Positions 1 through 7,462 of a DNA stretch of 13,634 nucleotides are shown here, in pieces. The position numbers were made by a program, and so were the translations under genes. The stretch lies in the NCBI GenBank assembly GCA_036939355.1, contig JALLAP010001680.1:1-13634 (forward strand). The letters are read 5' to 3'. Within the stretch, counting starts at the first letter, position 1, and each line of letters starts with the position of its first letter. The notes beneath the pieces were generated by a model. That model did no database searches. It saw nothing but the letters and a program-made list of their open reading frames with translations, and had not been told where the DNA came from. This DNA comes from Thalassiosira profunda. Lineage: Eukaryota > Bacillariophyta > Thalassiosirophyceae > Thalassiosirales > Thalassiosiraceae.

Positions 1-1
1 G

Positions 2-853
2 TTGCCCGTGCCCTCGCCTCTTGCGCTTTCTTCCAGCGAAGACCCCAAGGACTCAATGTCCGATATTCCTCCTTCACCAAGACACAGGCCTGCCAAGCCA
101 GCCGCGAAGCGCCCAACGAAGCAGGCCGAACAGCACCAAGCCTTGTGGAATCAAAGATATGCCGAGCTAGAGGTGCGTTGAGATGCAATTGTATTTCCTA
201 GCTTTCGCAGACTGAGTAGCTCACCCATGCTTGTTTGGTCCAGGCCTTCAAACGGGAGCGGGGGCACTGCAACGTTTCGCAAAAGTATCCAGAGAACCCG
301 AGTCTCGGAGCGTGGGTGGCACGCCAACGCCTTTTGATGCGTCAGTGGGAAGAGCAAAAGCAATCCAAGAAAGGACCCGGCCAAGCTGATTGCAGCAAAA
401 CAGACATTGTCGGAGAAAGAGTCGAGCGGTTGAAGAGCCTAGGCCTTGAGCCATCGATCGGTAAGTGGAGATGCTTATGATTGATATAACTCGTCAACTT
501 ACGGTGCATGACGCACACATCTCATGAACGTGACAGGCAAAGGCGCCCTCGGGAAAGTGTGCGCCTACAACGCGACCGAATGGGAGAAGAAGTTTGCGGA
601 GCTCGTCCAGTTCCAAGCCACGCACGGACATGCGGACGTGCCGACCAAGACGACCTCCTTGGGGCGGTGGGTGGCCCAGCAGCGGAGGAAGTGGCGCCAG
701 TTTCTAGCGGACGAAGGGAAGAATGGAAGCGACCAAACGGGGTGGAACGAAGTGCTACAGAGTCGATTCCAAAGGCTGCGCGATGTCGGTTTCCGCTTTC
801 ACATCGGCAAGGGCGCACACTCGAGGAAAAGGACGAAGGACGAAAGCAACTGA
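2..853 (+). CDS. Helicase-associated (HA) domain protein, 3 exons, possibly 5' partial
   Basis: Exons are 2-172, 244-460 and 537-853, spliced by GT-AG introns that keep one frame (234 codons visible plus TGA at 851-853). Two HA-type modules are seen. The first, about residues 49-128, runs from WNQRYAELEAFKRERGHC through LGAWVARQR to VERLKSLG. The second, about 145-220, runs from WEKKFAELVQFQATHGHADV through LGRWVAQQRRKWR to RLRDVGF. The repeating W, GH, LG.WV..QR and R...L...GF pattern is that of the helicase-associated domain (Pfam HA), a small helical, presumed nucleic-acid-binding repeat often found in diatoms without any helicase. No helicase motif is visible. The frame is open to the left edge: an in-frame ATG at 56 could start it, but a pyrimidine-rich stretch ending in AG at 36 could also be an acceptor of an upstream intron. 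The N-terminal segment (residues 1-45) is rich in Pro, Lys and Ala. Molecular role unknown; probably nuclear. Confidence 0.8.
173..243 (+). other. Intron 1 of HA-domain gene (71 nt, phase 0)
   Basis: Donor GTGCGT at 173 and acceptor CAG ending at 243 join GAG to GCC and restore the HA motif YAELEAFKRERGH. The alternative AG at 210 would place TAG in frame, so 243 was chosen. Confidence 0.85.
461..536 (+). other. Intron 2 of HA-domain gene (76 nt, phase 1)
   Basis: Donor GTAAGT at 461 and acceptor ACAG ending at 536. The split codon G|GC gives Gly, and the frame runs on into the second HA module. Confidence 0.85.
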
Positions 854-1317
854 TGTACAAACTGAAGTCTAAGAGGCTATCATTCATACAATCTCCATCA
901 TCAGAAGAAATCCAGATGAGTCCTCTCATAGGTGCTTTGGTCTGACTCGTGATTTGAGACCAGCGAGACTGCAAGTCGCGAATCCAGCCAGCCAAGAAGC
1001 AGAGAGACAAAGAACAACAACAACAACAACATAACCCCAGCCAAGCCACACCCCGCCCGGCCGCGGCAAGCCCGGGGACTCCGCGCCCGCCCCCCTGCGC
1101 CCCATACATTTCTCTGTCTAGCGTGTCAACCATTATTTGCTTTGCCGACGCGTACAGATTGCCGCCTGCTCTTTGTCTAGGAGAGGTGCACCCCACATCA
1201 CACATCATCTCTGCTGTCGTTGTTGGAAGAGGTGCACATCACTGACGCACATCTCGCATCGTCTCTGTCGAGTTGCTGCGCAATTGCAACGCTGCTGCAC
1301 ACAAATCATAATTCACG
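854..1317. promoter_or_regulatory. Intergenic: 3' end of HA gene and promoter/5' UTR of kinase gene
   Basis: No convincing gene lies in these 464 bases. They hold an (AAC)6 microsatellite at 1013-1030, a very GC-rich patch at about 1051-1104, and an imperfect tandem duplication just before the kinase start, in which AGAGGTGCAC occurs at 1182-1191 and again at 1228-1237, each followed by related CA/TC-rich sequence. No clear TATA box was found. The assignment as promoter rests on position only. Confidence 0.45.
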
Positions 1318-3680
1318 ATGAACGCGGACGGCGATCAACCGCAACCGGGCGGGGAGGTGCAATCCATCCGGAGGGAGTCCTTCCTTCACGACTTCGGCAT
1401 CAAGGAGGCGGAGGAGGACGCGCGGTTCTCGGGCAGCGGCGCAGGAGGCGATGGCGAGCCGCGAGACGACCGGCGCCACTCCCTGTCCATCGACGACCTC
1501 GATGAATCACGGAGGAGCAGCGCGAGCTCGTCCTATCAGCGGCAGCCGAGCGACTCCTCCGAAAGAGTTGCCGCGCCCAATTTTGCGGGCGGTTCTACCC
1601 GCCGCAAGGGGGACAAGGCCCGTCGATTTAGGGCGAGGCAACCTCCCTCGTTCGGGTTTGATGACAATCGAAGGGCGAGCACGGGCACCATGAGCGTCCA
1701 GGAGAGTTTTGGGGACATGAGCCTGGCGAGCTTTACCAGCATGTCGAGTTTCACGAGCACAAACGGCGGGGAGAGGAATGTGGAGGTGGGGAACCTGATT
1801 TTTGTAACGGACGCCGAGATGGCCAAGATCATGTACGGGGACGAACGAAGAGACAGCGACGTCGATGCATCGGAGGACAAGTCGACGGGATCTTCAGGCC
1901 GGGGCTCTTCTTCGAGACGCTGCTCGGACGTGTCCATGGCCTCCAACCTATCCAATTCGCTGCCTCCTTCGGCGACTCTGGGTACTGGGGCGTTCAGCAC
2001 CGTGCGTTTGGCGTGGCGGCGAACGCCCGAACACGCAGAGAGGGAACTTAGGATGTCTTCGATGAATGAAGCTGACGAGGGGGCGCCAGAGGATGACGAA
2101 GGATCGCTCCCGGAACGGGGGGCAATGTTGAAAACTCGCCAGCGGAGGAGCGTGGTCCGCGTCCAGAGCAAAAACAGCGACACCGATCCAAGCGCGCCGC
2201 TCCAACACAAAGGTCAACTCGTGGCGGTAAAGATCATCCAAAAGAGTATCCTCAAACAGATGAAGTCCATGCAGAAGGGTCCGGACAATCGCATGATCGT
2301 ACAGTCGGCATACGACAACATAGAACGGGAAATTGCAGTTATGAAGAAGTTGCGCCATCCGAACTTGGTGCGGCTATATGAAGTGATCGACAGCGTGGAG
2401 TCTGACAGGCTGCACATGGTGCTGGAGTACGTATCCCTGGGAGAAATCTTGAGCTACGTCGACGGTACGAATCGATACGAGAGGACGCGTACCGAAAGAA
2501 AGTTCGCGGATTGACAAAAGAGGGGCACTTCGACGAGAAGTGGGCCGCCTTGTACTTTGTTGACGTCATGCACGGGCTGGCTTACCTCCACCGGAACCGG
2601 ATTGTGCACAGAGACTTGAAGCCAGAGGTGAGATACACGCATAATTTTTGTGTATTGCAAAAGCTCGTACGCTGACAGAGTGCTGTTCTGACGTTGCTGG
2701 AGTAGAACATATTGCTGGACGCCAGGGGCTGTGCGAAGATCTCTGACTTTGGGGTGTCGCATATTTTCGAGGAAGAGCGCGAATCTTACGTGCTACGAGA
2801 GCTTGGAGATGGCGAAGTGGACGATTTGCTGTCCTATGGCGGTATCGACGACAGTGCAAACGACACTCTTCAACTGTCCAAGCGCGAGAGTGACGTTGCG
2901 TTTAACATGCGATCGAGGCACGACCGGGGAATCTTGAGGAAAACTGAAGGCACGTGGTGCTTCTGGAGTCCAGAAATGTGCAGTGGCGATTCTGTGGGCT
3001 TCTCTGGGTATTCTTCTGACTTGTGGGCGGCGGGGGTGTGCCTCTACGTCTTCACCACCGGCCTTCTTCCGTTCTTTTCCTTGGTACCTTCAGAGCTGTT
3101 TGGAAGGATTGCAAAAGCAACGGTAAGATACGAGGGGCTCGACATGTCGGGCGAGCTGACAGATCTGTTGAGCAAACTGTTGCAGAAGGACCCGTCACTG
3201 AGAGCCGGAGTGGGCGATTGTCTGAAGCATCCATTCTGTGCCGCGGCTCGAGCGGAGAGGCTGGGAGACCTCGACGGACAATACAGGCGGTCGGAGGAGC
3301 ATATCATCTTATCGAAGAACGACGTGGAGATGGCGCTGTCCATCACTGCGCCCGGGAAGGAGCACGGCGTCTTTCGGAAAGCATCCAAACGCTTCTCGGC
3401 CCCGGTCATTATCTCTTCGCGTCGGCCGGCGTCAAATCGACCGCGGGCTGCTACAGCAGCCGATCCTTCTGCGGCCCCAGTCAACCCGGCAACGCTGAAA
3501 AAGAAGCACAACTCCAACGTGACGACACTGACCGAAGCATCGATCGAAGAGAAGGGGCAAAGGTCACCTGGATCATCTCCACCGTCGCCTGGCCTCACCT
3601 CGAAGAACTCGTTCAAACGAGCCGGTGCCGGAATGGCGTCGAAGTTCAAGCTTAAAAAGTGGTGGCAACGACGGCGCTGA
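1318..3680 (+). CDS. Protein kinase, CaMKK-like, with large inserts (3 exons)
   Basis: Preferred model: exons 1318-2464, 2521-2627 and 2706-3680, 742 aa. Residues 1-215 are a Ser/Arg/Asp-rich, probably disordered tail. Kinase marks: glycine loop GTGAFSTV (222-229), VAVK Lys305, helix-C Glu338 in EIAVMKKLRHPN, hinge VLEYVSLGE, catalytic HRDLKPEN (412-419), DFG (432-434), GTWCFWSPE (500-508), DLWAAGVCLYVF (523 on) and a closing DPSLRAGVGDCLKHPF. The stretch before helix C, IEREIAVMKKLRHPNLVRLYEV, plus ISDFGVSH resembles calmodulin-dependent protein kinase kinases and related AMPK-activating kinases, so a role as an upstream kinase in Ca2+ or energy signalling is inferred. Odd points: about 66 extra residues between the glycine loop and VAVK, about 50 extra in the activation loop, and a strongly basic C-terminus (KFKLKKWWQRRR) that could bind membrane or calmodulin. 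The continuous frame would end at 2514 before HRD, so an intron or a frameshift is required. Kinase assignment is firm; subgroup is moderate. Confidence 0.88.
2465..2520 (+). other. Probable short intron in kinase gene (56 nt), or site of a frameshift
   Basis: The upstream frame reads on to a TGA at 2512-2514, while the HRD-bearing segment lies in another frame. GT at 2465 (GTACGA) and AG at 2519-2520 give a 56-nt intron, phase 1, that joins SYVD to EGHFDEKWAALYF in frame. The acceptor has no good pyrimidine tract and 56 nt is shorter than every other intron here, so a one-base sequencing error or a true frameshift remains possible. A 38-nt alternative (2465-2502) also keeps frame but is implausibly short. 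Confidence 0.5.
2628..2705 (+). other. Intron in kinase gene between HRDLKPE and NILL (78 nt, phase 0)
   Basis: Donor GTGAGA at 2628, acceptor TAG ending at 2705. Splicing rejoins the catalytic loop HRDLKPE|N exactly, which makes this intron secure. Confidence 0.92.
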
Positions 3681-3979
3681 TCATGATCAGAGGAACGGGG
3701 AGGATAAAGAAATAACGAGTTGGTAGTATCCAGTGTTGCTCTCTGTTTTCATCCGGCGAGAGAGGGAGCTGACCAGATTCACAAGGAGGAGAGGTCTGAG
3801 GTCTGACCGCCACCTCAAGATCTCCATCGAAGCTCAGCCACCCATTCAGACGTGGGCCCACCTCTCATCTCCGCTCCAGTCCGCTCACACTTCTTCTTCT
3901 CTCCGCCGGAATCCAAAAGCGCCGGTCCTCACAACCCCATATCCAACCGCAACGGCGCCAGCCCCCACATAGATCGACG
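3681..3979. promoter_or_regulatory. Intergenic: kinase 3' UTR and Fes1 gene promoter
   Basis: These 299 bases contain an A-rich stretch with AATAA near 3710, a possible polyadenylation signal for the kinase gene, and a C/T-rich run (about 3860-3910) before the next start. No gene is seen. Confidence 0.35.
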
Positions 3980-5140
3980 ATGGCATCCGGCAGCAGCTCA
4001 CCCTTCCACTGGCTGGGCCTGCTAAAATGGTCCCTCGCCTACAGCGACGGCACGAAGCCGTCGAGCGACGCCAAGCCGATGTCGAAGGAGGACGTCGAAT
4101 TCCTCGAGAAGGTGATGCAAGAGGGCATCATCGACGAAGGGGAGCGCATGAAGAGCATACTGAAGGATCTGACGGACAGCCTCGAGGCATTGCTGGGCGT
4201 CGAATGTCCGCAAGAAGAGAAGCGGAAGGAGTTGGACGAGGACGACATGCTCGATCTATTGCAAGAGCTGCGGGACATCGTGGAGCAGATCGATTATGCA
4301 CGGGCCTTCATGTCTCTGGGCGGAATACCATTCTTGCTGGGCTGCGCCACCTATCATGCAAGCGAAGGAAAAGATACCAATCGAACAATCCCAAAGTCCA
4401 TCCGGAAGGCAGCGCTCGGCTGTCTGTCAACGATGACGCAAAACAATCCTCCGGTGCAGCTGCGTCTGCTAGAGCATGGCCACATGCCCCAGCTGATCCA
4501 GCTCTTCTTCGACTACACACCCGGCAATGCCTGCGGCAACGATGCAGACGACTCCATCCGAGAGAAGGCGGTGCAAGCACTCTCCGCGAGCGTGCGGGGA
4601 CACGCCATGGCCGAGCACATCTTTTGTCAAAACGAGCAGGCGAAGGCGATGCTGCGGTTAGGATTGGGCATGCAACCAGAGGGCCCCAAGCCGTCGGCGC
4701 CGCTGCGGAAGCGATCGCTCTTCCTCCTCCGTGCGCTGTTGACCTCGGACGACGCGACTGCGGAACGACACGACAAGTTTCGCGACGAGGTATCGTTCGT
4801 GTGCACCCACGAGATAGATGAGAAGTGGGAGGACGATGCCGAGATCAGAGAAATGGGCCTTGCAATGTTGGCTCAGTTGCTTCGGCACAAATACCCCGAA
4901 CATCAACCGGGTGACAAAAACGTATCGGCAACAATCCTGCAGCACAAAGATAGCATCGGCGCGGTCGGAGTGGCGCGCATCCAGGAGATCCGCAGTCTGA
5001 AGGAAGGCAGCGACGAACGAGAGTACGCATCGCTGGAGCTGGAGGAGTGGGAAACGCTGCTGCTGGCATTGGCGGAGGTCGAAAAGGAGGCTGCCGGAGA
5101 GTGCAAGGACGACGCTCCGCCCCTGGCGCTATGCAATTAG
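3980..5140 (+). CDS. FES1: Hsp70 nucleotide exchange factor, Fes1/HspBP1 family
   Basis: An intronless 386-codon frame (ATG 3980, TAG 5138-5140). The N-terminus carries LLKWSLAYSDGT (residues 14-25), matching the Fes1 signature in which the first helix reads L-L-x-W-S-(I/L)-A-x-S. The core has VEQIDYARAFMSLGGIPFLL (101-120) and AALGCLSTMTQNNPPVQ (144-160), the hallmark armadillo-repeat segments of Fes1/HspBP1, followed by further helical repeats. Family members bind the ATPase domain of cytosolic Hsp70 and speed ADP release, aiding folding and clearance of misfolded proteins. No signal peptide or membrane segment is seen, which fits a cytosolic protein; Sil1, the ER relative, would need one. 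Length is slightly above yeast Fes1 and similar to HspBP1. The C-terminus is acidic and low in motifs. No stress element was identified upstream. Confidence 0.88.
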   Translation: MASGSSSPFHWLGLLKWSLAYSDGTKPSSDAKPMSKEDVEFLEKVMQEGIIDEGERMKSILKDLTDSLEALLGVECPQEEKRKELDEDDMLDLLQELRDIVEQIDYARAFMSLGGIPFLLGCATYHASEGKDTNRTIPKSIRKAALGCLSTMTQNNPPVQLRLLEHGHMPQLIQLFFDYTPGNACGNDADDSIREKAVQALSASVRGHAMAEHIFCQNEQAKAMLRLGLGMQPEGPKPSAPLRKRSLFLLRALLTSDDATAERHDKFRDEVSFVCTHEIDEKWEDDAEIREMGLAMLAQLLRHKYPEHQPGDKNVSATILQHKDSIGAVGVARIQEIRSLKEGSDEREYASLELEEWETLLLALAEVEKEAAGECKDDAPPLALCN

Positions 5141-5302
5141 TTGCAGTGGTCAAAGCTACACATAGTTCCTGCCATTTCTTAGTTTCATTCATTCTACTCT
5201 GCTCTGTTCATTATCAACTCAATTCATACAAGTGTCTGTCTTCATTTGCCGCATCATCTCTCGCTCTATCAAGTACAACACAAGTCAACGCTAGATTCAT
5301 AG

Positions 5303-5950
5303 TCACAGGTCACAGGGCTCGGTAACGTGCCACATCATCATTATCTCCTCATCAGTAATGTCCACTTCTCTCGTTCGAGTTGTTTGGTGCCGCGTGCATG
5401 TGTCTCTCAATGGCGAGCCCGGTGGCGTGATGGTCGTCGGGCTGCATGTCGGAATGCAGGGCGGAGTCGAGCACCGAGTAGTTGCAACGCTGCTGCTTTC
5501 GGAATACTCTCTTCTCAATACGATCACCGCATCCTCGAGAAACGTCTTCGTAGCCATGTCAAGCTCGCCCCACTCTTGTTCTCTCTGTGTATCGGGTCTG
5601 ACAGCGCGCCATCTCCGCGAATTCATCTCCGATGCAATGCGCTCGGCCAGAAGATCGAGGCATTGATACCGCGGTGGCCATCTAGGGAGATCGACGTTCG
5701 CGCGTGGGTTGTTGCGTCCCTTCGTATCCGAAGAGCCGACAGCGCCTCCACCGCCGTGATACAGCTCCCGCAGTTTCTGGTTGCGCTGCTCTTCCAAGAA
5801 GGCAAAGAGGCTGAACTCGTTCAAGTGCTCGATCGATCGTTTGTCGTTCATGTGTCTCTTGATACCGACTGCGGAATGCAAGGGCGGTGGCTTGGTCCTT
5901 TGCAATGGTGATTTTATGCTCATCGTCGACGTCTCTTGCGGTAAATGCAT
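5303..5950 (-). CDS. Small protein with a divergent HMG-box-like region
   Basis: The minus-strand frame ends with TGA at 5305-5303. The same frame is open up to an ATG at 6184 (293 aa), but the segment before 5950 has no recognisable character and abuts a repeat, so the ATG at 5950 (215 aa) is preferred; the 6184 start is not excluded. The section FSLFAFLEEQRNQKLREL resembles helix 1 of an HMG box (aromatic-x-x-F-x-x-x-x-R). A later section has LLAERIASE, then RRWRAV, then LDMATKTFLEDAVIVLRREY, which resembles the I...W..L....K..F...A motif of helices 2-3, separated by a Gly-rich linker. Similar degenerate HMG-like proteins are frequent in diatoms. If correct, it is a nuclear DNA-binding protein. 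The C-terminus is Thr/Pro-rich and ends in acidic residues. It is convergent with the Fes1 gene, with 162 bases between stops. Family call is tentative; the reading frame is fairly secure. Confidence 0.5.
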   Translation of the reverse strand: MHLPQETSTMSIKSPLQRTKPPPLHSAVGIKRHMNDKRSIEHLNEFSLFAFLEEQRNQKLRELYHGGGGAVGSSDTKGRNNPRANVDLPRWPPRYQCLDLLAERIASEMNSRRWRAVRPDTQREQEWGELDMATKTFLEDAVIVLRREYSESSSVATTRCSTPPCIPTCSPTTITPPGSPLRDTCTRHQTTRTREVDITDEEIMMMWHVTEPCDL

Positions 5951-6188
5951 GTTCTGATCGGATCGATTTATGAGACGTGCTCGAACGAATGAGGAGATTT
6001 GTGCTGAACTGCCACGACAACGAGAACTCTGTGCACTTGTCCACGATACCATCTTGCTTGAAAGCGCTACTCCTACATACCAAAAGCGATCTCTCCTGGG
6101 CTGATTTGTGATGTCGAGAGAACCCGCATGAATCTTCGAGACTCCGAAGCATGTCGTGGCCCTGCTGTCGTGCTTGTTCAGCAAAGTC

Positions 6189-6405
6189 GTCCAAGACGTG
6201 GATCATGCGAAGGTACATGTGACAATGATACAGGTAATGAGATGAGTGCCGCATTTGGTGCGCCTNCAATGATACAGGTAATGAGATGAGTGCCGCATTT
6301 GGTGCGCCTTTCAGGAGTCCAAGACGTGGATCGTGCGAAGGTACATGTGACAATGATACAGGTAATGAGATGAGTGCCGCATTTGGTGCGCCTTTCAGGA
6401 GTCCA
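6189..6405. repeat. Direct tandem repeat, 84-bp unit
   Basis: The block starting CAATGATACAGGTAATGAG occurs at 6223, 6267 and 6351. The last two are 84 bases apart and near-identical over their length, through GTGCGCCTTTCAGGAGTCCA and, in the first full unit, AAGACGTGGATC and GGTACATGTGA. The start of the first unit lies at 6189 (GTCCAAGACGTGGATC, with A where the second copy has G at 6333). The 44-base spacing around position 6266 is not a true period and probably reflects an assembly seam, so the real array may be only two units. On the minus strand 84 bases equal 28 codons and stay open, but no coding evidence was found. Confidence 0.85.
6266..6266. other. Unresolved base (N) at probable contig junction
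   Basis: A lone N interrupts the tandem repeat. The 43 bases before it (6223-6265) are identical to the 43 bases after it (6267-6309), as expected when two overlapping contig ends were placed side by side instead of merged. Confidence 0.8.
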
Positions 6406-6465
6406 CGCTCCAAATGGGACCTTGATGTGGATCTTCTTTGCAAAAGTCACCGCTTTGTTTCCCTC

Positions 6466-6689
6466 GCGCTTCCGTCACGCTCAGTTGGTTGGTCGTGTTG
6501 ATTTAGGAGTCTACACTGGGGTGTTAAAACGACAAAGTGTCGTTTTGGTACTAGCCTACGTAGCCTTCTACGGTAAAAAATAAAAAATGACGCCAAATAA
6601 ATACCCCAAAGACAAACGCGACTGCAAAAATGCAGTCGCAAAATCAACGGAATAGTCACGGAACTCAAAACTGAGCGTGACGGAAGCGC
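6466..6689. repeat. Foldback / MITE-like element with 21-bp perfect terminal inverted repeats
   Basis: The arm at 6466-6486 (begins GCGCTTCCGTCACGC, ends TCAGTT) is the exact reverse complement of 6669-6689. Further in, GTTGATTT near 6497 pairs with AAATCAAC near 6641, and TGGGGT near 6518 pairs with ACCCCA near 6603, so the whole 224 bp can fold on itself imperfectly. Two tight hairpins lie inside: 6526-6546 (9-bp stem, 3-base loop) and 6618-6639 (9-bp stem, AAAA loop). A third local stem-loop is possible at 6655-6681. No transposase frame is present. CTCGC at 6463-6467 and 6689-6693 might be remnants of a target duplication but overlaps the arms and does not fit cleanly. Confidence 0.65.
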
Positions 6690-6741
6690 TCGCTCCGATC
6701 CCACAACACAACTCGAAGCACCAACCCCCCACGCCGCCATC

Positions 6742-7014
6742 ATGAAGTCCACGCTCGCCCTCCTCGCCCTCACCGCCACCGCCGCCTCCGCGTTCCAGGC
6801 CGCGCCGGCGTCGTCGCGACAGTCCACCGCGCTGAACAACTTCCTCGACGGGCGCGGCAAGAAGATCACAGTCCGCGACGACGAGGACGCCGCGATGTGG
6901 TTCGACGACGGAGCCGGCGGGAGGACCCCCTCCGAGAAGCCGAAGAAGCCGGACCCGAAGAAGCCCGTGAAGAAGGAGGCGAAGGGCGGCTTTAAGTTCC
7001 CGTGGGACAACTAA
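6742..7014 (+). CDS. Small plastid-targeted protein of unknown function (90 aa)
   Basis: An intronless 90-codon frame (ATG 6742, TAA 7012-7014). Residues 1-17 are a hydrophobic signal peptide (MKSTLALLALTATAA) ending in the ASAF motif at 15-18, the cleavage signature of plastid import in diatoms and relatives, followed by a short Ser/Ala/Arg transit-like segment (QAAPASSRQSTA). The predicted mature part has DGRGKKITVRDDEDAAMWFDDGAG, a Pro/Lys-rich linker (SEKPKKPDPKKPVKKEAKGG) and a terminal FKFPWDN. No membrane span, metal site or enzyme motif is seen after the presequence. Codons are strongly C/G-ending, unlike the methyltransferase gene next door, which suggests high expression. A small accessory subunit of a plastid complex is one possibility, but the family was not recognised. 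The foldback element ends 52 bases upstream. Confidence 0.8.
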   Translation: MKSTLALLALTATAASAFQAAPASSRQSTALNNFLDGRGKKITVRDDEDAAMWFDDGAGGRTPSEKPKKPDPKKPVKKEAKGGFKFPWDN

Positions 7015-7462
7015 ACCCGGGGGGTTGCTGATGGGGGTAGCCGAGTAGCTATCGTAAGGGAAGGTGTTTGATGGGCAGGTGGAGAGGTGTGGAGAAAGGG
7101 TGGAGGGTGGAGGGGGTTCCTTAGTGGCGCAGCTCTGCGAAAGGATGGGGAGAACAATGGGAAACATATCTTTTGCCGCAGATCTCGCCTCTTCTTCATT
7201 GGACCGGCTGAATCACCTGCAACATCTGGGGATGGATGGAGAAATGTGAGATGCGGCAGAGTTGCAACACATCAACTTCAACTGAGGCTTTCTTTGGGGC
7301 GGGGGATCATACTATTCACTGTTCAATACTGTGTATAATTTTGCGGTGTTGGGGCATCCAACGCAGCAGGGTGGCTTTGCTTCTATAACTTAAACCTATT
7401 CCCGAGGAAAGCCGTCCGAGGTCGTGGGGGAGAACCAAACAATCCTACTCACGAGAACATCC
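7015..7462. other. Intergenic between convergent genes (3' UTRs)
   Basis: About 450 bases separate the stop of the small plastid gene from the stop of the minus-strand methyltransferase gene. A G-rich run (GGGTGGAGGGTGGAGGGGG, 7097-7115) lies near the left side and an A/T-richer part near 7310-7390. No gene, RNA or clear repeat is visible; these are most likely the two 3' UTRs. Confidence 0.5.

Larger units (their letters stand above)
5951..6741. other. Non-coding accessory stretch with repeats
   Basis: Between the HMG-like gene and the small plastid gene lie about 790 bases without a convincing gene. They hold possible 5' UTR of the minus-strand gene, a tandem repeat (6189-6405), one unresolved base (6266), a foldback element (6466-6689), and then about 50 bases of pyrimidine- and C-rich leader before the ATG at 6742. 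Each repeat structure is described separately. Confidence 0.6.

Noticed and set aside
522..1208. 228-codon minus-strand open frame
   Set aside because: It lies opposite the third exon of the HA gene, contains a poly-Cys run produced by the AAC microsatellite, and shows no domain.
3044..3649. 201-codon minus-strand open frame
   Set aside because: Antisense to kinase exon 3; low-complexity Ser/Ala content and no recognisable motif.
4027..4821. 264-codon plus-strand open frame
   Set aside because: It is an Arg/Ala-rich alternative frame inside the Fes1 gene, whose own frame has clear family motifs.
5951..6184. N-terminal extension of the HMG-like protein
   Set aside because: The frame is open but the residues show no motif or compositional sign of coding and it borders the tandem repeat; kept only as an alternative start.
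6189..6405. CRISPR-like array
   Set aside because: The units are directly adjacent 84-bp copies without distinct spacers, in a eukaryotic setting, and one copy is probably an assembly artefact.
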